Of a stretch of 24,310 bases of DNA, positions 14,664 to 22,708 are shown piece after piece. The notes below the pieces were generated by a model. The model was not told the DNA's origin, did no database searches, and was given only the letters and a program-made list of their open reading frames with translations. Made by a program: the position numbers and the translations under genes. Origin of the DNA: Bacillota bacterium (GTDB lineage: Bacteria; Bacillota; Sulfobacillia; JAJZYS01; JAJZLH01); NCBI GenBank assembly GCA_021850485.1, contig JAJZLY010000032.1:888-25197 (forward strand). The letters are read 5' to 3'. How positions within the stretch are numbered: position 1 is the stretch's first letter; each line of letters starts with the position of its first letter.

Positions 14664-16595
14664 TCAGGCCTGCGCCCGTTTACCTTGGATGATGGCGTGA
14701 GCCACTGGGGCCGGCACTTCCTCGTAATCTCGAAACTGCTGCTCAAACTGGGCCCGCCCACCCGTCAGCGAGCGCAGGTCGATGGCGTAGCGGGCCAGTT
14801 CCGCTGCTGGCACGTGCGCCTTGACGACGGCGTTTGCGCCGACCGTCTCCATGCCCATGACCCGGCCCCGTCGCCGGTTTAAGTCGCCGATCACATCGCC
14901 CATCAACTGTTCGGGGCAGGTTACAGTCACATCCATCACCGGTTCGAGCAACACCGGCTGCGCCTTTTCGGATGCCGCCCGAAAGGCCAAGATACCAGCC
15001 AGCTTAAACGCCATCTCAGATGAGTCGACCGGATGGTCCGAGCCGTCCACCAGGGTGACTTTCACGCCCGTCACCGGGAATCCGGCCAGCACACCCTCGG
15101 CCATCGCCTCATGCACGCCCTTTTCCACGGCCGGCCGATATTGCAGCGGCACGCTGCCGCCAAAGATCTTGTCCACCCACTCAAACGGCTTGGTGCTCGG
15201 CCCAACCTCCAGCCAGACATGGCCGAACTGCCCGTGGCCTCCGGTTTGCTTCTTGTGTTTGCCCTCGGCCTTCACCGTCTGACGCAGGGTCTCCTGATAG
15301 GCAACCGGCAGGGCCTCCAGGCGAACCCCAACCCCTACCTTGCGCTTCAGGCGCTCGACCAGAACGTCCAGGTGCAGCTCTCCATAACCTGCGATCACCG
15401 GCGCCTGAACGTGGGCCGGGTGTTCCAGGGTGAGCGACGGGTCCTCTTCCAGCAAGCGGGTGAGGGCCGGCGACAATTTCTCTTCGTCGGCGTCGCTGAG
15501 CGGGTGCACGGCCAGCTTGTACTGGGCTGGCGGGAAGGAAACAGGGGCGAATGGAGTGAGAGCCAGCCCTGGCTCGGCCAGGGTGTCCCAAGTGGTGGTG
15601 TCCTGAAGTTTGGCCACCGCTCCGATCTCGCCGGCGACCAACGCCGAAACCGGCTGTTTGGTCTTGCCGTGGAGCCTGAACAGCTGGCTGAACCGCTCAC
15701 TGCGATGGCGGTTCAAGTTCTCCAGGTGCTGGTCGGCCTTGAGGGTTCCGCTCACCACCCGAAACACATTGAGACGGCCGACGAAGGGGTCCGCCATTGT
15801 CCTTAAGACCCGAACCACGGTGCCGCCCAGGTCTTCGGTTACCGGTGGCGGCAGACAGTCGGAGATGGCCAGACACAGGGCGTCTAGGCCAGTTCCGGTC
15901 AGCGCAGATCCGATCAAGACCGGGTGCACGGTGCCGAGCACAACCGCCTCGGCCATCGCCCGGTGCAGATCGGGAGAGGAGACCTCCTCTCCATCCAGGT
16001 AGCGGGTGAGCAGGTCGTCATCCGCCTCGAGCACCGCCTCCATGAAGGCCTGATGACCGGGCGCATCGGCGGCCTCTAGGAGATCTTGCTCCATCCCGGG
16101 GTGCATGGCCTCAAGCACAGTGCGCCCGAAGGCGGCCTGCAATTGCGCCACCACCCGCGGCGGGTCGGCATTATCTCGATCTGCCTTATTGATGAAAAAA
16201 AGGTAGGGCCGGTGGCAGTGTTCTAACATGGCCACCGCCTGCTCGGTGCCGACCTGGACACCGGCGGCGGCATCCACCACCACGATGGCGCTGTCAGCGA
16301 GCTCGACGCCGACCCGGGCGTCCGCCGCAAAGTCCAAGTAGCCAGGCGTGTTGATCAGCGTGACCTCCTTGCCGTGCCAGCTGAAGTGGGCCAGCGAAAG
16401 CGCCAGTGAGATGTGGCGATGGATTTCCTCCGGCTCCGTGTCCAAAAAGCTGGTACCGTCCTCCACCTTGCCTCGCCGCTCGCTGGCGCCCGCACGGTGC
16501 AACAGAGCCTCCGCCAAGCTCGTCTTGCCGGCGCCACTATGCCCGAGCAGGACCACGTTGCGGATCTGGTCAGTGGGTCTCACCTGATCTGTCAT
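14664..16595 (-). CDS. EF-G-like translational GTPase (FusA2/EF-G2 type), altered G3 motif
   Basis: A paralogue of elongation factor G, 643 residues with all five EF-G domains recognisable. These are the G domain (G1 GHSGAGKT at 18-25, G4 NKAD at 136-139, GSAL as G5), domain II, domain III (GYGELHLDVLVERLKRK), domain IV (TGGHGQFGHVWLEVGP, YRPAVEKGVHEAM) and domain V (LLEPVMDVTVTCPEQLMGDV). G3 reads NTPGYLDF (82-89) instead of DTPGHVDF. The Tyr in place of the catalytic His is typical of the EF-G2-like family, but the Asp-to-Asn change hits a residue that helps hold Mg. G2 is also degenerate (RHISL for RGITI). It is therefore probably not the main translocase; a ribosome-related accessory role is inference. 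The ATG at 16595 is chosen; a GTG at 16604 after AAGGG is also possible. Confidence 0.88.
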   Translation of the reverse strand: MTDQVRPTDQIRNVVLLGHSGAGKTSLAEALLHRAGASERRGKVEDGTSFLDTEPEEIHRHISLALSLAHFSWHGKEVTLINTPGYLDFAADARVGVELADSAIVVVDAAAGVQVGTEQAVAMLEHCHRPYLFFINKADRDNADPPRVVAQLQAAFGRTVLEAMHPGMEQDLLEAADAPGHQAFMEAVLEADDDLLTRYLDGEEVSSPDLHRAMAEAVVLGTVHPVLIGSALTGTGLDALCLAISDCLPPPVTEDLGGTVVRVLRTMADPFVGRLNVFRVVSGTLKADQHLENLNRHRSERFSQLFRLHGKTKQPVSALVAGEIGAVAKLQDTTTWDTLAEPGLALTPFAPVSFPPAQYKLAVHPLSDADEEKLSPALTRLLEEDPSLTLEHPAHVQAPVIAGYGELHLDVLVERLKRKVGVGVRLEALPVAYQETLRQTVKAEGKHKKQTGGHGQFGHVWLEVGPSTKPFEWVDKIFGGSVPLQYRPAVEKGVHEAMAEGVLAGFPVTGVKVTLVDGSDHPVDSSEMAFKLAGILAFRAASEKAQPVLLEPVMDVTVTCPEQLMGDVIGDLNRRRGRVMGMETVGANAVVKAHVPAAELARYAIDLRSLTGGRAQFEQQFRDYEEVPAPVAHAIIQGKRAQA

Positions 16596-16632
16596 CGTCT
16601 TCACCAATCCCTTCTGGCCGTTCTCAATCTGC

Positions 16633-17883
16633 CTAGGCACCGTGGCGCTCGCTCACCGCCTTCTCCTCAGCCCCACCCCAGCCGCTGCGACCCAGAACCA
16701 ACAGCGTGATCAGGCCACCTACTGCCGTCAGGATGCCGCCTACCGCCTCCGCCCATGGCGCCCATGGCACCAGCAACAACCCACCCGCCAGCAACGCCGC
16801 ACCCATCAGCAACCAGTCGCCGTGCACCCGCTGGCCGTGCCGGGCCGAACTCATGTGCACTAAAAACGCCAGCATCACAGCCGTAACTCCGCCAGAGGCC
16901 CACGCCGCTGCCATCTCCGGTGTGCCTTGCCACGGCATCGCCACCATCGCCACAGCCAGGGCGGCCAGGCCCCCAACCAGCAGCCGGCGCAGGCCGACGG
17001 CCAAGCCCAGGCGGCGTGATCCGACGGCGTGGGGCCGGGGCCGAAAGGCACCGGGCAGGGCCCGAACCATGTCGCCGACCACCAGCAGCCCACCGGCCGT
17101 CGCCACCCACAGGGCAACCGGACCAAGAAAGAAGCCGGCCCAGATCCCGAGTTGCCAGAGAACGAAGCCACCGATCAGCGCCTGTCCAATCGGCAGATGG
17201 CGACCGGTGACCCGGGGCAGCAGGAAGACGGCGGCGCCGGTCGCGATCGACACGGCCCATCCCCACCACAGCAGCAAAAACGCGCCGTGAACCGGCCACA
17301 GCGCGTCGCCGTTGCGAATGGCGTAGAAGCTACCGATGATCAGGTCGACCTGGCCGACGATGAGCATCACCCGGGCCAGGCGGTCGCTCTTCGCCTCCGC
17401 CGGGCCCAGCCGGAAACCTGGGATCAGCAACTCATCGTGCTCGCCGTGTGCGAGCGGCAGGCGCACTTCGGTCAGCCAGACCGAGACAATTCCACCCACG
17501 CCCACTGCCGCCTCGATCAGCCAACCCAATCTCCCCAGCCAGCTCACCTGGGGCCAGCGGTCGGTAGCAGCCAGCATCAGCGCGCCGACCGCCAGCGCCG
17601 CCGCCAACCACAGCACCGGGCGGGCTTGGGGCATCGGCCGCTGGCGGCTGAGCGTTGTCACCGCCGCGGCCGTCAGATAGAGCCAAACGGCCAATCCGCC
17701 AAACAGCCACAGGTGGGTGGCAGCCAGGGCCAGCGGCCGAGCCTGTGGTATGGACCACGAAAGCACGTGCACAAGGCCGGCCACGATGCCGCCGGCAGCG
17801 GCCATGGCAAGCAGGCGTGGCCACCACCGGGTTAGGTCTACCGGTGACCGGGGCGGGTCAGCGCTGGTCTCTACAGACGCCAC
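16633..17883 (-). CDS. Polytopic membrane protein resembling COX1/NnrS-type proteins
   Basis: A 416-residue protein made of roughly 11-12 hydrophobic segments. Several segments carry His next to aromatic residues in patterns like heme-copper oxidase subunit I or NnrS-like proteins: VHVLSWSIP and THLWLFGGLAVWL near the N-terminus, then VHGAFLLLWWGWAVSIATGA followed by FLLPRVTGRHLP in the middle, and FLVHMSSARHG near the C-terminus. This suggests a possible heme- or metal-binding membrane protein, but the copper-site and proton-channel residues of true oxidases cannot be assigned, so an oxidase function is not claimed. The GTG at 17883 follows GAGGAG with 8-nt spacing. It overlaps the pduO 3' end by 13 bp, so the two are coupled, and the EF-G-like gene begins 37 bp after it. 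Confidence 0.6.
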   Translation of the reverse strand: MASVETSADPPRSPVDLTRWWPRLLAMAAAGGIVAGLVHVLSWSIPQARPLALAATHLWLFGGLAVWLYLTAAAVTTLSRQRPMPQARPVLWLAAALAVGALMLAATDRWPQVSWLGRLGWLIEAAVGVGGIVSVWLTEVRLPLAHGEHDELLIPGFRLGPAEAKSDRLARVMLIVGQVDLIIGSFYAIRNGDALWPVHGAFLLLWWGWAVSIATGAAVFLLPRVTGRHLPIGQALIGGFVLWQLGIWAGFFLGPVALWVATAGGLLVVGDMVRALPGAFRPRPHAVGSRRLGLAVGLRRLLVGGLAALAVAMVAMPWQGTPEMAAAWASGGVTAVMLAFLVHMSSARHGQRVHGDWLLMGAALLAGGLLLVPWAPWAEAVGGILTAVGGLITLLVLGRSGWGGAEEKAVSERHGA

Positions 17884-18425
17884 TGGAAGGACTCCTCGCG
17901 CCCTTGGGCGAGAGTTCTGGCCAGGGTGAACAGGTAATCGGACAGGCGGTTGAGATAGGTCAGAGCCTGGGGATTAACTGGGGACTCCCGGGCGACCGCC
18001 ACCACCCGCCGCTCCGCCCGCCGACACACGGTCCGTGCCAGATGGCAAACCGCCGCGGCTTGGGAACCGGCGGGCAGAATGAAGCTGCGAAGCGTCGGCA
18101 AGCCAGCGGTCAGGCGATCTATCGCCACTTCCAGCGCCGTTGAGTCCTCGGAAGTTATGGTCTGAGGGCCAGGGTCGACTGGGGTTGAGAGATCATAGCC
18201 GACGTGAAACAGCCGTTCTTGGATCAAGCGCAACTCCTGATCCAGGCCACTGCTGAGCGCAACATCTGTGAGCAAACTGCGCAACAGTCCGACCCATGCG
18301 TTCAGTTCGTCAACCGTGCCATAGGCGTCGACGCGCGGGTCGTCCTTGGGGACTCGTCTTGCCGCCCCCTTGGGCGTGTACAAGGCGGTCTCCCCCTTGT
18401 CCCCGTGGCGGGTGTAGATCGGCAC
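17871..18425 (-). CDS. PduO-type ATP:cob(I)alamin adenosyltransferase
   Basis: Transfers the adenosyl group of ATP to cob(I)alamin, making adenosylcobalamin, the cofactor of radical isomerases and class II ribonucleotide reductase. The 184-residue protein starts with the ATP-binding signature IYTRHGDKGETALY (3-16). It then shows VDAYGTVDELNAWVGLLRSL (32-51), and in the C-terminal half FILPAGSQAAAVCHLARTVCRRAERR and YLNRLSDYLFTLAR, the family's conserved helices. The frame stays open to 18668, but the GTG at 18425 has AGGGGGTGA just upstream and places the signature at the N-terminus as in relatives. An ATG at 18443 is the alternative. No B12-dependent enzyme or B12 riboswitch is visible in the window. 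Likely the first gene of the minus-strand group 13743-18425. Confidence 0.93.
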   Translation of the reverse strand: MPIYTRHGDKGETALYTPKGAARRVPKDDPRVDAYGTVDELNAWVGLLRSLLTDVALSSGLDQELRLIQERLFHVGYDLSTPVDPGPQTITSEDSTALEVAIDRLTAGLPTLRSFILPAGSQAAAVCHLARTVCRRAERRVVAVARESPVNPQALTYLNRLSDYLFTLARTLAQGREESFQWRL

Positions 18426-18480
18426 CCGATCACCCCCTGGCATTGTCTTGGGTGTTCGGCCCCAGCGAAACACCCTCCTG

Positions 18481-18510
18481 TCGGCAAGGAATTTGGTTTT
18501 TCGGTAAGAT
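18481..18510 (+). promoter_or_regulatory. Possible promoter of the NAD-kinase-like/CcdA operon
   Basis: TCGGCA (18481-18486), an 18-bp spacer and TAAGAT (18505-18510), each matching sigma-A consensus at four of six positions, 33 bp before the GTG start of the first gene. It sits in a locally AT-rich patch in a divergent intergenic region. Plausible but weak. Confidence 0.35.
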
Positions 18511-18543
18511 GACCAGACGAGGGTCAGGCCGGGAGGCGCGCTT

Positions 18544-19875
18544 GTGGCATCGGACGTACGGTGGCGGATCGGGTTGATCGCCAACCCGGAGTCAGGTAAG
18601 GACGTCCGCCGTCTTTCCACCGAGGCACATGTCGTCTCTACCGCCGACAAATTGGCCATGCTGCGCAAGTTTCTGGTCGGGCTCTCACCTGGCTGCGGAC
18701 TGGCACTGCTGGGTGCTGCCGACGAGCAGGACCTGCCCGGACGTGCCTGGCAGACCCTGAGTAGCGCCAGACGGCCGGAGCTGACTTATACCTCGGTTTC
18801 CTATCCGCTGGGACACGGTCCAGCCGATACCGTGACCGGTACGCGCGCCCTGTGCGAGGCAGGAGCCGACGTGCTGGTCAGCCTTGGCGGCGATGGCACC
18901 CATCGGCTGGTGGCGGAGGCTGCCGGTGCCCGGCCGCTGGTGCCGATTTCTACCGGCACCAACAACGCCTTTGGCATCGCCATCGACCCGACTTTGATCG
19001 GCTTGGCTCTGGGCCGCGCCTTGGCCCACGGGCCGCTCTGTGCCCCAGCTCTGTTTCGGCCCAGTCGGCTGATGGTGCGCGGTCCATTCGGCGCCAGCTT
19101 TGCCTTGGTCGATGTGGCGGTCTTGCCCTGGCAGCGGCGGGGCAAGGCCGTCTGGGATCCGGGGTTGCTGTCTTCGCTCTTTCTCACCCGCGGCGAGAGT
19201 GGGGCGCTGGGGCTGTCCTCGGTGCTCGGCCAGAGCGAGCCCCTGGCGCCACAGGATGCCAGCGGCCGGGTGGTGGTGATCGATCCTGGAGCCGCACGCC
19301 GGGTCTGGTGCCCGCTGGGTCCTGGTCTGGTGGCCGAAATCGGCATCTCTGAAATCCGCCCGCTGACGGTGGGCCAGCCTGAAACCATCTTTGGGCCGGC
19401 CACGCTGGCACTGGACGGAGAGCCCCAGCTGACCCTGGCTGACGGCGAAGAGGCGTGGCTGGAATTGGAACCAGGACCGCAGGTGTTCGACCCCACGCCC
19501 TGGCTTTGGTCTGGCAACCGAACGGGTCTACGCAACATGGCGTCTAGCGACTTGCGTCGGGCCTTAGAGGAGTCGCTCCTGGCAGTGATCGGGCGGCTCT
19601 CGGCCGAGGCGGCTGGCGACAGTCTGTACGGTGATCAGATCCCTGCCGCCTCCAGCGACGAGCTTTGGCAGCGGCCGATTGCCTTCGACCCGCGCTTTGA
19701 TCTCGGCCCTGACCCGGTCGTGATCGATGAGCTTTCGAGGGCGATCACCCGTTCGGGCCACCCCCTGAACCTGCGCGCCTGCCTGGCGGCCAGGGGGCTG
19801 GTCGATCAGCTGGAAGCTGCGGAAACCGTCGCCGAGTTTCGCGACATCGTCCTTAGAGCGGCGGCCGAGCTGTGA
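18544..19875 (+). CDS. ATP-NAD kinase family protein (AcoX-like) with C-terminal extension
   Basis: A 443-residue member of the NAD/diacylglycerol kinase superfamily. It begins IGLIANPESGKDVRRLSTEA (9-28), typical of the AcoX-like branch. It carries the nucleotide-phosphate-binding GGDGT at 115-119 (LVSLGGDGTHRLV) and STGTNNAFG at 136-144. A beta-rich C-terminal kinase domain follows to about 325. Residues about 330-443 form an extra, charged, probably helical region (RRALEESLLAVIGRLSAEA, DELSRAITRSG) that I do not recognise. AcoX proteins are linked in other bacteria to acetoin or 2-oxoacid dehydrogenase operons, but no such genes are here; true NAD kinase activity is unproven for this branch. 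The GTG follows GGGAGG at 7 nt. Its stop overlaps the ccdA-like start as GTGA, indicating translational coupling. Confidence 0.82.
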   Translation: MASDVRWRIGLIANPESGKDVRRLSTEAHVVSTADKLAMLRKFLVGLSPGCGLALLGAADEQDLPGRAWQTLSSARRPELTYTSVSYPLGHGPADTVTGTRALCEAGADVLVSLGGDGTHRLVAEAAGARPLVPISTGTNNAFGIAIDPTLIGLALGRALAHGPLCAPALFRPSRLMVRGPFGASFALVDVAVLPWQRRGKAVWDPGLLSSLFLTRGESGALGLSSVLGQSEPLAPQDASGRVVVIDPGAARRVWCPLGPGLVAEIGISEIRPLTVGQPETIFGPATLALDGEPQLTLADGEEAWLELEPGPQVFDPTPWLWSGNRTGLRNMASSDLRRALEESLLAVIGRLSAEAAGDSLYGDQIPAASSDELWQRPIAFDPRFDLGPDPVVIDELSRAITRSGHPLNLRACLAARGLVDQLEAAETVAEFRDIVLRAAAEL

Positions 19876-20558
19876 TCGCGCTCGTGCTCTTTCCTCTGGC
19901 GCTGATCGCCGGTGTTGTTGCGGCCTTCAATCCGTGCGGCGTGGCCCTGTTCCCTGGCTACCTGACCATGGTAATGCAAGCCCATGGCCAGCCCAGGCAC
20001 AGCGTGGCATTCGGGCTGGCCGCTGGCTTTTCGCTCAGCCTTGGCTTCATCTTGGTGTTCGGCCTGTTCGGCCTGGTGCTGCGTCAGCTCGACGGCGCCT
20101 TGTTCCATCTGGCGCCGGCCCTCGCCCTGTTGGTGGCGGCTTGTCTGCTCGCCGTGGGCGCGGCCAGTTGGCTGGGCTGGACCCACCTGAGCCTGCCGTC
20201 TTGGCTGCTCGGGGGCCGCGCCCGGTCCGGACATCTCTCCTGGCGCCTGCTGGTCTATGGCGTCGTTTACGCCCTGGTATCAGTCAGTTGCTCCCTGCCG
20301 GTGTTCTTGGCGCTCTCCGCCCAGGCGCTCGCCCAAGGTGGCAGCTGGCCGCTCCTGGCGATGGTCCTCTATGCCCTGGGCATGGGCGTCGCCATGACGG
20401 TAGTGGCGGTCTTGACCTTAAGCGCCCGCCAGGTGGTGGAGTTGGCCCTGGCCCGGGCGCTTCCTCAGATCGGGCGGATCAGCGGCGTCATCTTCGTGCT
20501 GTCTGGCGCCTATCTGGCCTGGTACTGGCTGCTCGGGCCAGAACAGCTTCTGCGCTAG
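19872..20558 (+). CDS. CcdA/DsbD-type transmembrane thiol-electron transporter
   Basis: A 228-residue membrane protein with about six hydrophobic segments, like CcdA, which carries reducing power from cytoplasmic thioredoxin across the membrane for cytochrome c maturation or thiol-disulfide exchange. The first conserved cysteine is Cys22 in FNPCGVALFPGYL. The second is Cys140 in SVSCSLPVFLAL, corresponding to the cysteine of the fourth segment. The pair matches the two redox cysteines of the family. The GTG start overlaps the stop of the NAD-kinase-like gene. No ResA-, DsbE- or cytochrome c maturation gene is seen nearby, so the downstream partner is unknown. The stop codon overlaps that of the convergent MMPL gene. 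Confidence 0.85.
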   Translation: MIALVLFPLALIAGVVAAFNPCGVALFPGYLTMVMQAHGQPRHSVAFGLAAGFSLSLGFILVFGLFGLVLRQLDGALFHLAPALALLVAACLLAVGAASWLGWTHLSLPSWLLGGRARSGHLSWRLLVYGVVYALVSVSCSLPVFLALSAQALAQGGSWPLLAMVLYALGMGVAMTVVAVLTLSARQVVELALARALPQIGRISGVIFVLSGAYLAWYWLLGPEQLLR

Positions 20559-22708
20559 GAGGGGTCTGGCTGGCGGCCAGCAGGCGGCTTCCACGGCCAA
20601 AACGCTGCCTTGCCCAGGCTGGCGCTGATGCCGGGCACCAGAAGCGAGCGGACCACCCAGGTGTCTAGCAAGATGGCCGTGGTCAGCCCGATTGCCAGAG
20701 TCTTCATCACTTCCAGTTGACTGACCAGCAGTGCGGCAAAGGCGACAGCCATGACCAACCCGGCACCGGTAATCATGGCTCCTGTGCCGATCAGGCCGGA
20801 CTTGGCGGCCCGGACCGGTTCCTCTCCTGCCGCCAGATGCTCTTGCATGCGGTGGAGCAAGATCACTTCGTAGTCCATGGACAGGCCAAAGAGCAGGGCG
20901 AAGATCAGCGGCGTAATGGCAGCATCGACCGGCCCCGCGGTCAGGCCAAATCCACCTCGCTGCACAGTCAGAACCAAAACTCCGGCGGTGGCCAGGGCTA
21001 CCAGGGCGGACAGGCCGAGGCCAAGGGCAGCCTGGACCAAAGATCCGGTCGCCCAGCCCAGCACCAGCAGGGTGACGACCGCCACTGCAGCCAGCACCCA
21101 GGGCAGGCGCTGGGCGGTCAGCTGGGTGAAGCTGTTGAGCAGTGGCACCAGTCCGCCGACCCCAGTGCGGGTCGAGGACGGCACCCATCGGGGCAGTGCG
21201 GTCGCCATCCGTTGCGCCAACTGGCGGGTTAAGGCGGCGTCCGGGCCGGTCCTTGGCACCACCACCAAGAGCACCGTGTGCGGGGTCTTTTGGAAGTCGG
21301 AAAAGCGGGACAGCGTCTGATGCAACGCGGTCGGTACCAGTGCCGGCCTCGCATACAGAGCGGCCAATTGGGCCGGACTCAGCTGACTGGTCGGAGACTC
21401 TACAGAGGCGACCCCCGCCATCTGACCGAGATTGGTGGTGACCGTCGCGACGGCCTGCCAAGTGGTGGTGGCTGTGGTCGGCGTGGCCAGTCGCAACACC
21501 ACCAGCAGCGGCGCTACCGCCCCCTGCCCCAGCACCTGTTGTTCGACCACACTGGCCTGAGCCAGTGGACTCGCCACCGGGAGCAATGAGGCTGGATTGG
21601 CCTCCGTCCGCATGTTCAAGCTTGGTCCGAAAACCCCCAGCCCAAGTAAGATGGCCAAGCCAAGGGGCACAGCCAGCGCCCGCCGTCTGGTGGCAAAATC
21701 GGCGATCGCCGGCCAAAAGCGGCCGCCGCGGCCAATGCGCGGCAGCCGCCCCCAGTTGATCCGGCGCCCGACCGCCGACAAGATGGCGGGAAGCAGGCTG
21801 TGCGTGGCCAACAGCACGGCCAACACGGTCACCGCCCCGCCTACGGCCAGCCCCTGCCAGTAGGCGTCGCCGCCCAGCAGTAAGGTGGCCACAGCCAAAG
21901 CCACCGCCAGCCCGGAGTAGGCCACGGAGCGGCCGCTGGTCTGCATCGACTCGGCCACAGCGGCCGACACGGATCCGCCAGGCCGCTCCAGGGCGCGGCG
22001 AAATCTGGTCGAGATGAACAGGGCATAGTCGATGCCCACGCCGAGGGCAAGGAAACTCACGATGTCGGTCAGATAGATAGACAGCGTGATGTGCGTCTCC
22101 AGCAGATCCACTGCCGCCAGCCCGACCAGGCCGCCAGCCAGGGCGATGACCAGGGGCAAAAAGGCGGCTGCCACCGATCCATAGACCAACAGCAGCAAAA
22201 TGACGAGCAGCGGTATGGCGATGATCGAGCTCTGGCGCAGCGTTGCGCTGATGTTCTGATCGATCTGGTTTCCCATCTCCTTGGGATCGACCGGCAGCAG
22301 GGTCCCGCCCTGAGCGCTGACCTTGGCGCTGAGTCCGGCCGTGCTGACACCGGGCGGCGTAAAGATAAGCGTGCCGATGGTCCCGACCCGATGGGTCACA
22401 GCCCTCTGCATGCGCACCGATGTGAGATCTGCCGCGGCCTGAGTCGGGCTCACCCGCTCCGCCAGGAAGATGGTGGGGGCGGCCCCCGGCATGCGCGCAG
22501 CCTGATTGTCTGCCCACACTGCGGAACTGGTCGGATTTGAAAAGCCGGAGGAGGTCAGGTCATGGGTGACCTTGGCGGCCAAGGGTGCCATGGCGGCCAC
22601 CAGCAACACCCACAGCACAATCGTCCAGGTGCGGTGGCGGAAGAAAAAGGGGCCACCCTGCTGGGCCCTGCGTCTGGCTAGGCGAGTGGTCCGCGGCGCC
22701 GTGCTCAC
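20555..22708 (-). CDS. MMPL/RND-superfamily transporter
   Basis: A 717-residue membrane transporter of the MMPL (hydrophobe/amphiphile efflux-3-like) branch of RND proteins, which move lipids or drugs using the proton gradient. It has the two-fold plan of the family. An N-terminal membrane helix (about 26-46) and an external domain are followed by a membrane bundle (about 160-350) with the signature LGVGIDYALFISTRFRRAL (Asp227-Tyr228). The second helix, external domain and bundle end with FGLSMDYEVILLHRMQEHL. The conserved Asp-Tyr pairs in both halves support proton-coupled transport. The GTG start overlaps the dehydratase stop as GTGA. The substrate cannot be told. The stop shares CTAG with the convergent ccdA-like gene. 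Confidence 0.92.
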   Translation of the reverse strand: MSTAPRTTRLARRRAQQGGPFFFRHRTWTIVLWVLLVAAMAPLAAKVTHDLTSSGFSNPTSSAVWADNQAARMPGAAPTIFLAERVSPTQAAADLTSVRMQRAVTHRVGTIGTLIFTPPGVSTAGLSAKVSAQGGTLLPVDPKEMGNQIDQNISATLRQSSIIAIPLLVILLLLVYGSVAAAFLPLVIALAGGLVGLAAVDLLETHITLSIYLTDIVSFLALGVGIDYALFISTRFRRALERPGGSVSAAVAESMQTSGRSVAYSGLAVALAVATLLLGGDAYWQGLAVGGAVTVLAVLLATHSLLPAILSAVGRRINWGRLPRIGRGGRFWPAIADFATRRRALAVPLGLAILLGLGVFGPSLNMRTEANPASLLPVASPLAQASVVEQQVLGQGAVAPLLVVLRLATPTTATTTWQAVATVTTNLGQMAGVASVESPTSQLSPAQLAALYARPALVPTALHQTLSRFSDFQKTPHTVLLVVVPRTGPDAALTRQLAQRMATALPRWVPSSTRTGVGGLVPLLNSFTQLTAQRLPWVLAAVAVVTLLVLGWATGSLVQAALGLGLSALVALATAGVLVLTVQRGGFGLTAGPVDAAITPLIFALLFGLSMDYEVILLHRMQEHLAAGEEPVRAAKSGLIGTGAMITGAGLVMAVAFAALLVSQLEVMKTLAIGLTTAILLDTWVVRSLLVPGISASLGKAAFWPWKPPAGRQPDPS

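Noticed and set aside
18426-18480. Possible cobalamin riboswitch upstream of pduO
   Set aside because: The leader is too short and no B12-box-like sequence is visible; only a 7-bp GGGTGTT/AACACCC stem is present.
20418-22517. 699-codon open frame overlapping the MMPL gene in another minus-strand frame
   Set aside because: It is rich in Gly, Arg and His with no hydrophobic segments, typical of a GC-rich shadow frame; the MMPL frame carries full family motifs.
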